Assembly (NCBI RefSeq): GCF_002305875.1 | Contig: NZ_CP022098.1 | Span: forward strand, 1,364,001 to 1,428,000 | DNA: 64,000 bases | Source: Cystobacter fuscus | GTDB lineage: Bacteria > Myxococcota > Myxococcia > Myxococcales > Myxococcaceae | Reading direction: 5' to 3' | Shown here: positions 7,528 to 15,432 of the stretch, piece by piece | Numbering within the stretch: the stretch's first letter is position 1 | Layout of the letters: every line of letters starts with the position of its first letter | Notes under the pieces: generated by a model | What the model was told of the DNA's origin: nothing | Seen by the model: only the letters and a program-made list of their open reading frames with translations | Database searches by the model: none | Made by a program: the position numbers and the translations under genes

Positions 7528-8631
7528 ATGAAAAAGACTCTTGCCTCACTTCTTGTTCTTTCTGCCGTTGTCATCTCCTGCAGTGATGAAGGCTCTGGAT
7601 CCACGGACCTGACCTTCAACCTCAAGGGTGCAAAGGCGCTTCTCTATAGCCAGCAGGGCATCAGTTCCGGGCGTTCAAAGGCTGCGGAATCAAACCTTTT
7701 CAAGATTGAAGCGAATGGCGATGTCACTCCCGTACTTGAAGGATCGGAAGTGGTGAGGGTCAATGCAATCTCCTGGGGCATGATAGTCACGACTCGTGCC
7801 ACAGGAACGGATGACCTCCGGACTTTCTATGTAAAGCCTGACAACACCTCCGGCGAACTCCCAGCGGACATCGGGAGATTCATTGGGGAGAACGATAACG
7901 GCGATGTTGTATTTGTCACCAGCACAGTGCTTAGAAAGTCGACCTTGACGTTGGAGCCAATACAAACCACGCTCACCCGTCCGCTCGTGGACGCCATGTC
8001 TGGCAACTTTGTCATTATTAGTGATAGGTCCATTCACCAGATCCTCAACACTGTTGACGGAGTGCGCTACAACGTCATGAGCTGTAACGGACCGCATGTC
8101 ATGGCTTTGGATGCCACCCACGCGGTGATTGATGATTGCCAACCCAAGACAGTGATCGACATGGCTACCGGCGAGCGCACGGAAGGTGGCGTCCGCGCGT
8201 TGAACCATGAGGGCGTACGCAGTGAGAACGGAGCCGTGGTGCTTGCTCAGGGGTTGGGAAGCGACTTCAACCTTTTTTATCTCGGTGAAGTTGACGTTCA
8301 CGGTGGTCTCACACTTGTCAATGAATACGGATTCCAACCCGGCTCCCCGTGCATGAGTTGCAGCTCGAATTCCGTGCTGCATAAGACCGGTGATTATTTC
8401 ATCGTGCGCGAGCTCAGCAAGGTGACTGTCGTTAAGCGAGGTGAACCCAATCCTGTCTTTATCTTGTCAGGCTATAACGTCACTTCTATTTCGACGAGTG
8501 AAAATCGTGTTTACTATCTCGCGGAAGACAGCACGGGTCATCCCATCACCGGTGTTTATGATCTGGTGACCCAGGAGAACAAGGTATTGCAGGACTCAGG
8601 ACGGTTCACTGAGATCCATGCCATGAATTAG
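7528..8631 (+). CDS. Lipoprotein of unknown function, probable beta-propeller-like fold
   Basis: A 367-residue protein with a clear lipoprotein signal: MKKTLASLLVLSAVVISC, then acidic DEGSG. I chose the ATG at 7528 over the earlier in-frame start at 7480 because it gives a proper signal peptide. Repeating strands such as GDVTPVLEGSEVVRVNAISWG and ENRVYYLAEDSTGHPITGVYD suggest a repetitive beta structure, but I see no known motif. Codon use is clearly less GC-rich than in neighbouring genes (many codons ending in A or T), which suggests recent acquisition. It is flanked by gene remnants and a repeat element. No function can be assigned. Confidence 0.75.
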   Translation: MKKTLASLLVLSAVVISCSDEGSGSTDLTFNLKGAKALLYSQQGISSGRSKAAESNLFKIEANGDVTPVLEGSEVVRVNAISWGMIVTTRATGTDDLRTFYVKPDNTSGELPADIGRFIGENDNGDVVFVTSTVLRKSTLTLEPIQTTLTRPLVDAMSGNFVIISDRSIHQILNTVDGVRYNVMSCNGPHVMALDATHAVIDDCQPKTVIDMATGERTEGGVRALNHEGVRSENGAVVLAQGLGSDFNLFYLGEVDVHGGLTLVNEYGFQPGSPCMSCSSNSVLHKTGDYFIVRELSKVTVVKRGEPNPVFILSGYNVTSISTSENRVYYLAEDSTGHPITGVYDLVTQENKVLQDSGRFTEIHAMN

Positions 8632-8682
8632 ATGCGGGGTGCGGCCCCAGGCCCAGCGGGCAGGCGGGGGAGGCCTCCGAAG

Positions 8683-8737
8683 AAGGTGTCAGACGATTCG
8701 TAGGAGGCGAGATGTCGGAACGAGTCCTTTGACACCT
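8683..8737. repeat. Short inverted-repeat element, copy 2
   Basis: This is the cleanest copy. AAGGTGTCA at the left end is the exact inverse of TGACACCTT at the right end, and further matching bases extend each arm to about 20 with a 15-base loop. It shares GGTGTCAGACGA-TTCG and CGAGATGTCG with copy 1. Bases 8740-8855 beyond it contain a minus-strand fragment (AELELQDDRERILNGRTPAN) from an unrecognised gene. Confidence 0.65.
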
Positions 8738-8859
8738 TCGACCGGCCGCGCCTGGAGGTTGGCCGGGGTTCGCCCGTTGAGGATGCGCTCGCGGTCGTCC
8801 TGTAGCTCCAGCTCCGCGCGGGCCTGCCGGTTGGCCGCCGCCCGCTCCGTGTCCAGCCC

Positions 8860-9264
8860 GCCGACGCTCCCTTCTTCACTCCAGGCTCGAGCGGGGCCGC
8901 GATCCATGAGAAGGTGACCCCGGCGGCGGCGGAGCCGGTGGTGCTGAAGCACTTCGTCAACTCCTTCCGCGAAACCGAGCTGAAGACAATCCTCGAGCGC
9001 CACGGGATCGAGGAACTCATCATCTGTGGCGCCATGAGCCACATGTGCATCGATGGCGGGGTGCGGGCGGCGGCCGATCTGGGCTCCCGCTGCACCCTGA
9101 TCCACGATGCCTGCGCCAGCCGCGATCTGGAATTCGGAGGCGTGCGCGTACCCGCCGCTCAGGTTCATGCCGCTTTCATGGCGGCGCTCAGCTTCGCCTA
9201 TGCCAAGACCCAGTCCACCGACGAGTTCCTGGCGGGGACTGGGGGCGTCGTGGACGTCGGGTAA
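8860..9264 (+). pseudogene. 5'-truncated isochorismatase-family cysteine hydrolase
   Basis: The frame reads TLPFFTPGSSGAAIHEKVTP, then EPVVLKHFVNSFRET, ELIICGAMSHMCIDGGVRAA and LIHDACASRDLEFGG. This is the isochorismatase-like fold: the catalytic Cys lies in MSHMC, and the Lys of VLKHFVNSF matches the second catalytic position. The N-terminal part with the catalytic Asp (usually in a VDxQ motif) is missing. Upstream, the frame runs into unrelated sequence around 8855. A product could start at the GTG at 8914, but it would lack the first catalytic residue. I regard it as a pseudogene. Confidence 0.75.
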
Positions 9265-9310
9265 GCCAGTGAAGGGGGCTGCCTCATACCACGACGTTCC
9301 TGTCAGCCGT

Positions 9311-9793
9311 TCATCTTCGACTCGTGAGCAGGGAGACGAGCAGGGCTGGCAGCGTGAGGAGGTCGGTGACATCGAGCGTGTGCGCGACGGGCAGGACCGG
9401 GGGAAGCGGACGGCCCGACAGGAGCGCATGGAGGAGGCGGAAGGGCCACTGCAGCGCGCCCAGCCCCCACTGCCATCCCGCCCCCGCGAGCGGTGAGAGC
9501 TTGATCGCGGAGAAGCACAGTCCCGTTAGCAGCACGCAGCCCACGAGCACGGCGCGAGACGGACGGAAGGACCGCTCACCTCGCGCGCTCACGTGCTCCC
9601 AGAGCGCCTGGAGCAGCAGGGGGAACATGGCGAGCCCGGCCACATCCGAGAGCTTCCCCGTCCACCACGATGGCCAGTGGGCTTTGAGGAGGTGGTCATT
9701 GACGATGAGCACCGTCACCGCTCCGAGCACGAGCGGGTGCAGCATCGCGCTGCCGGGAAAAGGCCTCGACGAGCCCGGAACGGGGGCGGTCAT
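9311..9793 (-). CDS. Integral membrane protein of unknown function
   Basis: A 160-residue protein with about four hydrophobic segments: LVLGAVTVLIVNDHLL, DVAGLAMFPLLLQALW, AVLVGCVLLTGLCFSAI and LLTLPALLVSLL. A polar loop carries WPSWWTGKLSDVAGL, which I remember as a conserved signature in uncharacterised membrane proteins of scattered bacteria. It lies 85 bases downstream of, and in the same direction as, the secreted protein gene at 9879-10475. No function can be assigned. Confidence 0.65.
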   Translation of the reverse strand: MTAPVPGSSRPFPGSAMLHPLVLGAVTVLIVNDHLLKAHWPSWWTGKLSDVAGLAMFPLLLQALWEHVSARGERSFRPSRAVLVGCVLLTGLCFSAIKLSPLAGAGWQWGLGALQWPFRLLHALLSGRPLPPVLPVAHTLDVTDLLTLPALLVSLLTSRR

Positions 9794-9878
9794 GGTTCAG
9801 GGCTCCTGCGGGCGGACCAGGAGGACCTCGATGTCGCTGCCTTGTTTGTCATTGAAGAACAGGCCTGGGGGCGGAGCC

Positions 9879-10475
9879 TCACTGCTCCGAGACGTGCACG
9901 GTGAAGCCCTTGGGCAGTGTGGAGGTGCCCTTGGCGCTCGCCTCGGCCGTCACCTTCCATTCCACATCGACGGAGCCCTCGGCGGCGTTCGGCTGGAGCT
10001 CGAGTTCCATCGGGATGGTCCATTCACAGTCCTGCTCGGGTTTGCACTCGGGGCTCATGTACCTGTAGGTCTGCAGCGTCATGGGTTGCCCGGGTTCTTC
10101 GAGGACGAGCACCTCGGCAACGTCGGCGCCGTAGTGGTCGGGCTGGACGTACAGCCGCATGAGAAACCGGGGTTTCTCCGTGCGGTTGGGGTCCGTTGGC
10201 TTCCAGCGCACGGTGAGCTGGGCCGTCAGGCTCACCTCGGCCAGATTGAAGGAATACTCCTCCGAGGTGAGCCGGACCTTGAGGTGGCGCGTCGTGGTGG
10301 GGGCTTGAGTCGTCAGGTGCAGGGGCGGACCCTCGTACTCCGAGACGACAGCTGGTGAGGCAACTGATGTGGCCACTGAGCCGATGCACGCCACGACAAG
10401 GGCGAGGTGCGCCGCCCAGCGGCGGTAACGGGGGACGGACGGCGTCGAGTGATTCGATGAAGGGGGCTGCATCAT
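9879..10475 (-). CDS. Exported protein of unknown function
   Basis: A 198-residue protein with a Sec-type signal (LALVVACIGSVATSVASPAV) and a mature part made mostly of beta strands, such as VSLTAQLTVRWKP and EGSVDVEWKVTAEASAKG. Two Cys (SPECKPEQDCEW) are placed for a disulphide. It is probably periplasmic or on the cell surface. I do not recognise the family. Confidence 0.7.
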   Translation of the reverse strand: MMQPPSSNHSTPSVPRYRRWAAHLALVVACIGSVATSVASPAVVSEYEGPPLHLTTQAPTTTRHLKVRLTSEEYSFNLAEVSLTAQLTVRWKPTDPNRTEKPRFLMRLYVQPDHYGADVAEVLVLEEPGQPMTLQTYRYMSPECKPEQDCEWTIPMELELQPNAAEGSVDVEWKVTAEASAKGTSTLPKGFTVHVSEQ

Positions 10476-10781
10476 GGGGCTCCTTCCCGGGGGGGAAGAC
10501 TGTCGTCGGGATGCGCGGGTCGCCTTAGCAACCGAGATGCCATCGGGCGCTCAGAGGACGGAGCACGGCGGTGTCGCGGGGAACCGCGACGTTCCTGTCA
10601 GGGTCCTCCCTCGGCGTGATTCCAGTCATTCGCCAGTCACGCTCCTGGGAGGGGGCGGCCAGGCCGGGCACCTTACGAATCCGTATGGAGCGCGGCGGAG
10701 GAGCGGCAAACCGGGGTGTGCATGATTCCATCGTCCGGGCATGGAGCACGGACCGCTTCAGTTCCTCGAAGGAGTCGGATC
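10476..10781. other. Intergenic region with a repeated word and a small hairpin
   Basis: No coding frame here is convincing. It contains CGACGTTCCTGTCAG (10587-10601), which also occurs at 9292-9306, preceded here by GGAAC so that GGAAC/GTTCC can pair around CGCGAC. The right part must hold the promoter and ribosome-binding site (GGAG, about 10771) of the PepSY gene. Confidence 0.5.
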
Positions 10782-11081
10782 ATGCGGATGAACAACCTTC
10801 TTGTCGTGTGCTTGCTGGGAGTGGGTCTCGTGGCGGACGTGGTCGTCGCTTCCCCTGCGAGCGAGCTCAGGATGCTCGCGCAGACGAAGATCAGCCTGCA
10901 GCAGGCCATTGACGCCGCCCAGCGGCATCAGGGCGGGCAGGCGCTCGAGGCGTCGATCGATGATGAGAGCTTCAAGCCTGTCTACGAGGTCAGCATCGTC
11001 AAGGACAACCGTGTCTTCGACGTCTGGGTAGATGGCGTGGATGGTAAGGTGCTCGGTGTCCGCGAGGACGTGAAGGATTAG
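10782..11081 (+). CDS. Exported PepSY-domain protein
   Basis: A 99-residue protein with signal peptide (LLVVCLLGVGLVADVVVAS) and one PepSY-type domain: ISLQQAIDAAQRHQGGQALEA, then FKPVYEVSIVKDNRVFDVWVDGVDGKVLG. PepSY proteins next to an OmpR/kinase pair are common and are thought to act in the periplasm, sometimes modulating the sensor or binding metal. It ends 23 bases before the response regulator gene, so it is probably the first gene of that operon. Confidence 0.8.
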   Translation: MRMNNLLVVCLLGVGLVADVVVASPASELRMLAQTKISLQQAIDAAQRHQGGQALEASIDDESFKPVYEVSIVKDNRVFDVWVDGVDGKVLGVREDVKD

Positions 11082-11104
11082 ACCTCGCGGGTGGGAGATT
11101 CCCG

Positions 11105-11782
11105 GTGCGCGTGCTGCTGATCGAGGATGACACGGAGACTGCGGAGTACATCCGCCGTGGCCTGGGCGAGCTCGGCCACGGGGTCGATCATGCGAAGGAT
11201 GGCCACGAGGGCCTGATGATGGCGACGAGTAGCGGCTACGACGTGCTCGTCATCGACCGGATGCTGCCCAAGCTCGATGGCATCTCCCTGCTCAAGGTGT
11301 TGCGCGAGGGCGGCACCCGGACGCCGGTGCTCTTCCTCACCGCCATGGGGAGCATCGAGGATCGGGTGAAGGGGCTGGAGTCGGGGGGTGATGACTACCT
11401 GGTGAAGCCCTTCGCGTTCTCCGAACTCCACGCCCGCCTCGTCTCGCTGTGCCGCCGTCCGCCCCTGCAGGAGGTGCGCACCATCCTCACGCTCGCCGAC
11501 CTGGAGATGGACCTTCTCAAGCGCACGGTGGTGCGGGCGGGCAAGGTGATCGAGCTGCAACCCACGGAGTTCCGGCTGCTGGAGTACCTGCTGCGCCATG
11601 CTGGCCGCGTCGTCACGCGCACGATGCTGCTGGAGCACGTCTGGAACTTCAACTTCGACCCGAAGACGAGCGTCGTCGAGACGCACATCAGCCGCCTGCG
11701 CGCCAAGCTGGACCGGGGGTTCGGCTCGGAGCTGCTCCACACGGTGCGAGGCGCGGGATACAAGCTCGATGTGGCGTCCTAG
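11105..11782 (+). CDS. OmpR/PhoB-type response regulator
   Basis: A 225-residue two-component regulator starting at GTG 11105. The receiver domain has the acidic pair in LLIEDDTE, the phospho-acceptor Asp51 in LVIDRMLPKLDG, Thr in FLTAMG and Lys in YLVKPFAFSEL. The C-terminal winged helix (EFRLLEYLLRHAGRVVTRTMLL ... VVETHISRLRAKLD ... TVRGAGYKL) binds DNA as in PhoB. It sits between a PepSY gene and its cognate kinase, whose start codon lies inside this gene. It probably controls envelope or metal-response genes, as PepSY-linked systems do; this is inferred. Confidence 0.93.
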   Translation: MRVLLIEDDTETAEYIRRGLGELGHGVDHAKDGHEGLMMATSSGYDVLVIDRMLPKLDGISLLKVLREGGTRTPVLFLTAMGSIEDRVKGLESGGDDYLVKPFAFSELHARLVSLCRRPPLQEVRTILTLADLEMDLLKRTVVRAGKVIELQPTEFRLLEYLLRHAGRVVTRTMLLEHVWNFNFDPKTSVVETHISRLRAKLDRGFGSELLHTVRGAGYKLDVAS

Positions 11783-13145
11783 GGTCCTCCGGACGGCGAA
11801 CTTCCGCCTCGCCCTGAGCTACGCGGCGGTCTTCGGCCTGTCCGTCTTCCTCCTGGGGATGATCGTCTTCTTCGGCGTGCGCGCTTCCCTCGAGCAGCAG
11901 TTGCGCGGCGAGATCGACGCGGAGATCGGCCAGATCCTGATGGACTACCGGGACGACGGGCTGGAAGAGCTCAGCCATGACATCCGGGAGCGGATCGATG
12001 CCAACCCCGCCCGGCGGCTGCACTACTACATGCAGAGCCCGGACGGCCGAGTGGTCTTCGATCCGTTGCGCGCCATTCCCACTCCCGATGGCTGGCACAC
12101 CGTGCGGGTGAGGGTCGAGGGAGGGAAGGGCGCCAAGACGTCGGTGTTGCTCCGGGCGCTCACGTTGGACGGGGGATACAAGCTGGCGGTGGCCGCCGAC
12201 CTCTCACTGCTTCACGAGGCCGAGCGGGCGATACGTCAGGCATTTGGTTGGGCCTTCCTGTTCACCCTGGTGGCGGGGGCCGTGGGGGGGCTGTGGATCG
12301 GCCAGCGCTTCCTGGCCCAGGTGGATGAGATCACCCGGGCCGCGGACCGGATTGGCAAGGGGGATGTGACGGGGCGGCTTCCCTCCCTGGGGACGGGGGA
12401 TGACCTGGACCAGCTCGCCGCCGTCATCAACCGCATGTTGGACCGCATCCATCAACTCCTGGAGAGCGTGCGGCAGGTGGGCACCAGCATCGCCCATGAT
12501 CTGCGCACGCCGCTCGGGCACCTGCGGCAGAAGCTGGAGGCGATGCGCGAGGACTCCGTGACCCCCGAGCGGCGGAAGGTGCTGCTTGACGAGGCCTCGC
12601 GGCAACTGGATGCCATCCTCGAGACCTTCTCCTCCCTGCTGCGCATCGCCGAGGTGGAGTCCGGCTCACGCCGCGCTGGCTTCGAGACCGTGTGCCTCTC
12701 CGACATCCTGGAGAGCCTCGTGGAGGTCTACCAGCCCGTTGCCGAGGACAACGGGCAGCGCCTCTCGGCGAACATCCATCCCGCGCTCCAGATGCGGGGC
12801 GATCGCGGCTTGTTGACGCAGCTCTTCGCCAATCTGGTGGAGAATGCCCTGCGTCACTCGGGGCCGGGCAGCGCCATCCACCTGGGCCTGGACGTCTCGG
12901 ACGGGGGCTTCGCGGCGACCGTGTCCGACACGGGCCCGGGGATCGACGCGGCCGAGTACGAGAATGTCTTCAAGCCCTTCTACCGATTGGATGCGAGCCG
13001 CACCCGCCAGGGCAGTGGACTGGGGATGAGTCTGGTGGCGGCCATCGCCTCCCTGCACGGTCTCTCGCTGTCGCTCGGAGACAACCGGCCCGGTTTGAAG
13101 GTGACGGTCACCGGGGAGCGGCTCGCATCCCGTCCTTGCCACTGA
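11769..13145 (+). CDS. Membrane sensor histidine kinase
   Basis: A 458-residue kinase, partner of the response regulator. The first membrane helix is LALSYAAVFGLSVFLLGMIVFF. A periplasmic sensor of about 120 residues follows, then the second helix (WAFLFTLVAGAVGGLWIG) and a HAMP linker (RIGKGDVTGRLPSLGTGDDL). His243 in SIAHDLRTPLGHL is the phosphorylation site. The catalytic domain has NLVENALRHSG, DTGPGID and GSGLGMSLVAAI. The ATG at 11769 overlaps the regulator gene by 14 bases, so translation is coupled. The signal is unknown. Confidence 0.93.
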   Translation: MWRPRVLRTANFRLALSYAAVFGLSVFLLGMIVFFGVRASLEQQLRGEIDAEIGQILMDYRDDGLEELSHDIRERIDANPARRLHYYMQSPDGRVVFDPLRAIPTPDGWHTVRVRVEGGKGAKTSVLLRALTLDGGYKLAVAADLSLLHEAERAIRQAFGWAFLFTLVAGAVGGLWIGQRFLAQVDEITRAADRIGKGDVTGRLPSLGTGDDLDQLAAVINRMLDRIHQLLESVRQVGTSIAHDLRTPLGHLRQKLEAMREDSVTPERRKVLLDEASRQLDAILETFSSLLRIAEVESGSRRAGFETVCLSDILESLVEVYQPVAEDNGQRLSANIHPALQMRGDRGLLTQLFANLVENALRHSGPGSAIHLGLDVSDGGFAATVSDTGPGIDAAEYENVFKPFYRLDASRTRQGSGLGMSLVAAIASLHGLSLSLGDNRPGLKVTVTGERLASRPCH

Positions 13146-13197
13146 AGAACTCCGGCGGGATCCTGGCGCTCTTTCCCGCCTGCTTTGGAGGCCGAAG

Positions 13198-13740
13198 GTG
13201 ATTGCCCCTGGACCTACGCTCGAAACCGCGCGCCTCATCCTGCGTCCCATCGCGCTGGAAGACCTGGATGGCTTCGCAGCCCTCAGTGGAGATCCGGAGT
13301 CCGCGCGCTTCCTGGGTGGCGTGCAGCCGCGCTCGGTGGCCTGGCGGGTCATGAGCACCATGGCGGGCGCGTGGGCGCTGCAGGGATTCTCCATGTTCTC
13401 CGTGCTGGAGAAGACGACGGGCCGCTGGGTGGGACGGGTGGGTCCGTGGATGCCCGAGGGGTGGCCGGGGCCGGAGGTCGGCTGGGGTCTGCTGCGCGAG
13501 TTCTGGGGGCGCGGCTACGCCACCGAGGCGGCGGCGGCGTCCATGGACTGGGCGTTCGATCACCTCGGCTGGACGCGGGTGATTCACTCCATCGCTCCGG
13601 ACAACAAACCCTCGCAAGAGGTTGCCCGTCGCCTGGGCTCGCCCCTGCTGGGACCTGGGAAGCTGCCGCCGCCCCATGAGAATTCTCCGATAGAACTCTG
13701 GGGGCAGAGCCGTGAGGACTGGCGGGCCAGGAAGAAGTAG
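13198..13740 (+). CDS. GNAT acetyltransferase, RimJ/RimL type
   Basis: A 180-residue N-acetyltransferase starting at GTG 13198. It has the N-terminal TPRLILRPIALEDLDGFAAL-like strand and helix, WVGRVGPWMPEGWPGPEVGWGL, and the acetyl-CoA loop EFWGRGYATEAAAASMDWAF. The end pattern VIHSIAPDNKPSQEVARRLG is typical of enzymes acetylating small molecules or ribosomal protein N-termini. The substrate is unknown. It stands alone between the two-component operon and a convergent gene. Confidence 0.88.
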   Translation: MIAPGPTLETARLILRPIALEDLDGFAALSGDPESARFLGGVQPRSVAWRVMSTMAGAWALQGFSMFSVLEKTTGRWVGRVGPWMPEGWPGPEVGWGLLREFWGRGYATEAAAASMDWAFDHLGWTRVIHSIAPDNKPSQEVARRLGSPLLGPGKLPPPHENSPIELWGQSREDWRARKK

Positions 13741-13745
13741 CCGAT

Positions 13746-13775
13746 AGGGTGTCAAAGAATTCGCGCGACAGACAC
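13746..13775. repeat. Short inverted-repeat element, partial copy 3
   Basis: AGGGTGTCAAAGAATTCGCG followed by CGACAGACAC. Read on the minus strand it gives TGTCGCG-GAATTCTTTGACACC, which matches the right halves of the copies at 5092 and 8683. The other half is missing. It lies between two convergent genes. Confidence 0.45.
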
Positions 13776-13787
13776 GGTAGCCGACGC

Positions 13788-14606
13788 TCAGGCGGAGCCG
13801 GGCTCGTCTTCCTCGGGAGGTGGCACCGGCGCTCCCCCCGGGGCCGGACGCTTGCGCGCGCGGGGTGACAGCTCCGCGCCCACGCCCAGGACGAAGGTGT
13901 TGCCGGGCGTGGTGCTCGCGCCACCGAGCGTCTGCAGCATGCGCAGGTCGAGCAGCGAGGGATGCTGCTCCACCAGCCTCGCCGCGTTGGCCAGGTTGCG
14001 CAGGGCCGCCGACTCGCCCCGCGCTTTCTCCAGCATGGCCTGTGCCTCCTTCTTCACCTTGAGCAACTCGGAGAAGGCGCGGCGCAGATCCGCTGGCAGC
14101 ATCACGTCCTTCACCTCCACCGCCCCCACCGAGAGGCCGAACGTGCGCACCTCGCCGGCCACCCGCTCGCGCAGCCGCTGGCCCAGGTCGACGCGGCCCG
14201 CCGCCAGCTCCTCCAGGGGATGACGGCCCACTTCCTCGCGCAGCGCGAGCTGCACGACCAGGTAGAGCGCCTCCGTGAAATCCTGCACGCGGTGCAGGGC
14301 TGGCTCGGGCTCGGTCACCGCGAAGCGCACGGCGATGCTCACCTTGAGGCCCACCTGCTCCTGGCTGAGCACCTCCTGGCCGGGCACGGTGAGGTTGCGC
14401 TGACGCATGTCCACCCGCTGCGTGTCGTGGCCCCAGCGCGGCATCCAATGGGCTCCTGGGTTCAGCACGCGCACGAAACGGCCCTGGCGGTAGAGCAGGG
14501 CGGTGAAGCCCTCGGGGACGACCACCTTGAGCACGAGCAGCCAGTAGGCCAACGCCCCCAGCACGAATGCCAGCATCAACAGCGGGAAGATTCGAAAGAT
14601 GTCCAC
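13788..14606 (-). CDS. SPFH/band 7 (slipin-like) membrane protein
   Basis: A 272-residue protein with one N-terminal membrane helix (IFPLLMLAFVLGALAYWLLVLK) and an SPFH domain: VVPEGFTALLYRQGRF, NPGAHWMPRWGHDTQRVDMRQ, QEVLSQEQVGLKVSIAVRFAV, LREEVGRHPLEEL. A helical C-terminal part (LLKVKKEAQAMLEKARGESA ALRNLANAARL) follows, then an acidic Pro-rich end. The GTG at 14606 has a GAGGTGG ribosome-binding site five to ten bases before it. Such proteins form membrane scaffolds. There is no adjacent NfeD gene, the usual partner of many slipins. Confidence 0.85.
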   Translation of the reverse strand: MDIFRIFPLLMLAFVLGALAYWLLVLKVVVPEGFTALLYRQGRFVRVLNPGAHWMPRWGHDTQRVDMRQRNLTVPGQEVLSQEQVGLKVSIAVRFAVTEPEPALHRVQDFTEALYLVVQLALREEVGRHPLEELAAGRVDLGQRLRERVAGEVRTFGLSVGAVEVKDVMLPADLRRAFSELLKVKKEAQAMLEKARGESAALRNLANAARLVEQHPSLLDLRMLQTLGGASTTPGNTFVLGVGAELSPRARKRPAPGGAPVPPPEEDEPGSA

Positions 14607-15001
14607 CGGTCCCACCTCGTTCAGCCAAAGACGACGGCTCCGGGAGCCCCGGCGGCGCGGCGGGGGCTGTTCACCCGCATGGCCGTTCCGCACGGTGCGC
14701 CTCGAAAGGCGCTGGCTCCCGGAGCTTTCGTTGGGGATTTGAACCCCAGCCCTTTGGAGCTTCCTGGAAGGGGAGGCCCCGAGCCCAGGACACCCCCGGA
14801 CCGATGTCCACGGGCGCTGGAGAGGACTCCCCGCCGCGCGTGGACGCACCTGACCCGGCGGCCCTGACACGGGCATGCCGGGTTCCACCTCGAAGAGGCC
14901 AGTGCATCTCGTCGATGACGAGATGCCGCGGCTCGTCGCGGGTATCCTGACGGCGTCAGCCACCTGGAACACGGGCTCCCGACCCGACAAGAGGACAACG
15001 A
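14607..15001. other. Intergenic region, 395 bases
   Basis: No convincing gene. The segment 14732-14748 forms a perfect TGGGG-loop-CCCCA hairpin that looks like a tRNA T arm on the minus strand, but the rest of a tRNA is absent. A short minus-strand frame around 14890-14945 reads DEPRHLVIDEMHWPLRG and could be a gene fragment. The promoter of the DUF1330 gene should lie at the right end. Confidence 0.4.
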
Positions 15002-15319
15002 ATGCCTGCTTATTTGATGATCGACATTACCGTGAAGGACGCGGAGACCTTCGAGCGGTACAAGCAGCTCGCGCCGCCAGCGGTCGCCGCCTACGGAGGC
15101 CGATACCTGGTGCGTGGGGGCGCGACGGAGACGCTCGAGGGTACGTGGAGCCCGACGCGGATCGTCCTCCTCGAGTTCCCCACCGTGGAACGGGCCCGGG
15201 AGTGGTGGAACTCTCCCGAGTACGCTCCCGCCAAGGCGATGCGTCAGGCGAGCAGCCACACGCACCTGCTGCTCGTGGAGGGATTGCCTCTGGGGATGCC
15301 TCCCGCCAGCAAGAATTAG
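15002..15319 (+). CDS. DUF1330 family protein
   Basis: A 105-residue ferredoxin-like-fold (dimeric alpha-beta barrel) protein: MPAYLMIDITVKDAETFERYK at the start, AYGGRYLVRGGATETLEG in the middle and FPTVERAREWWNSPEYAPAKAMR near the end. This is the standard DUF1330 pattern at its usual length. Its biochemical role is not known in general. The ATG at 15002 is preceded by GAGGA. It lies 113 bases before the antiporter operon but shows no functional link to it. Confidence 0.9.
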   Translation: MPAYLMIDITVKDAETFERYKQLAPPAVAAYGGRYLVRGGATETLEGTWSPTRIVLLEFPTVERAREWWNSPEYAPAKAMRQASSHTHLLLVEGLPLGMPPASKN

Positions 15320-15432
15320 GCACGTGTCGCGGCGCTGGGACACCTTCCATCTGCCAAGTACCCAACGCCATACGGCTGTCGCCTTTCTTTCTCTGGTGGA
15401 AACCAACAGGCTGGGGCGATGGTTGGCTCCTG

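Noticed and set aside
14732-14748. A perfect T-arm-like hairpin (TGGGG, 7-base loop, CCCCA on the minus strand) suggesting a tRNA
   Set aside because: No acceptor stem partner, D arm or anticodon arm can be placed at the right distances on either strand.
14890-14945. A minus-strand frame reading LVIDEMHWPLRG, suggesting an ATPase Walker B
   Set aside because: Too short, with no neighbouring ATPase sequence; mentioned only as a possible fragment.
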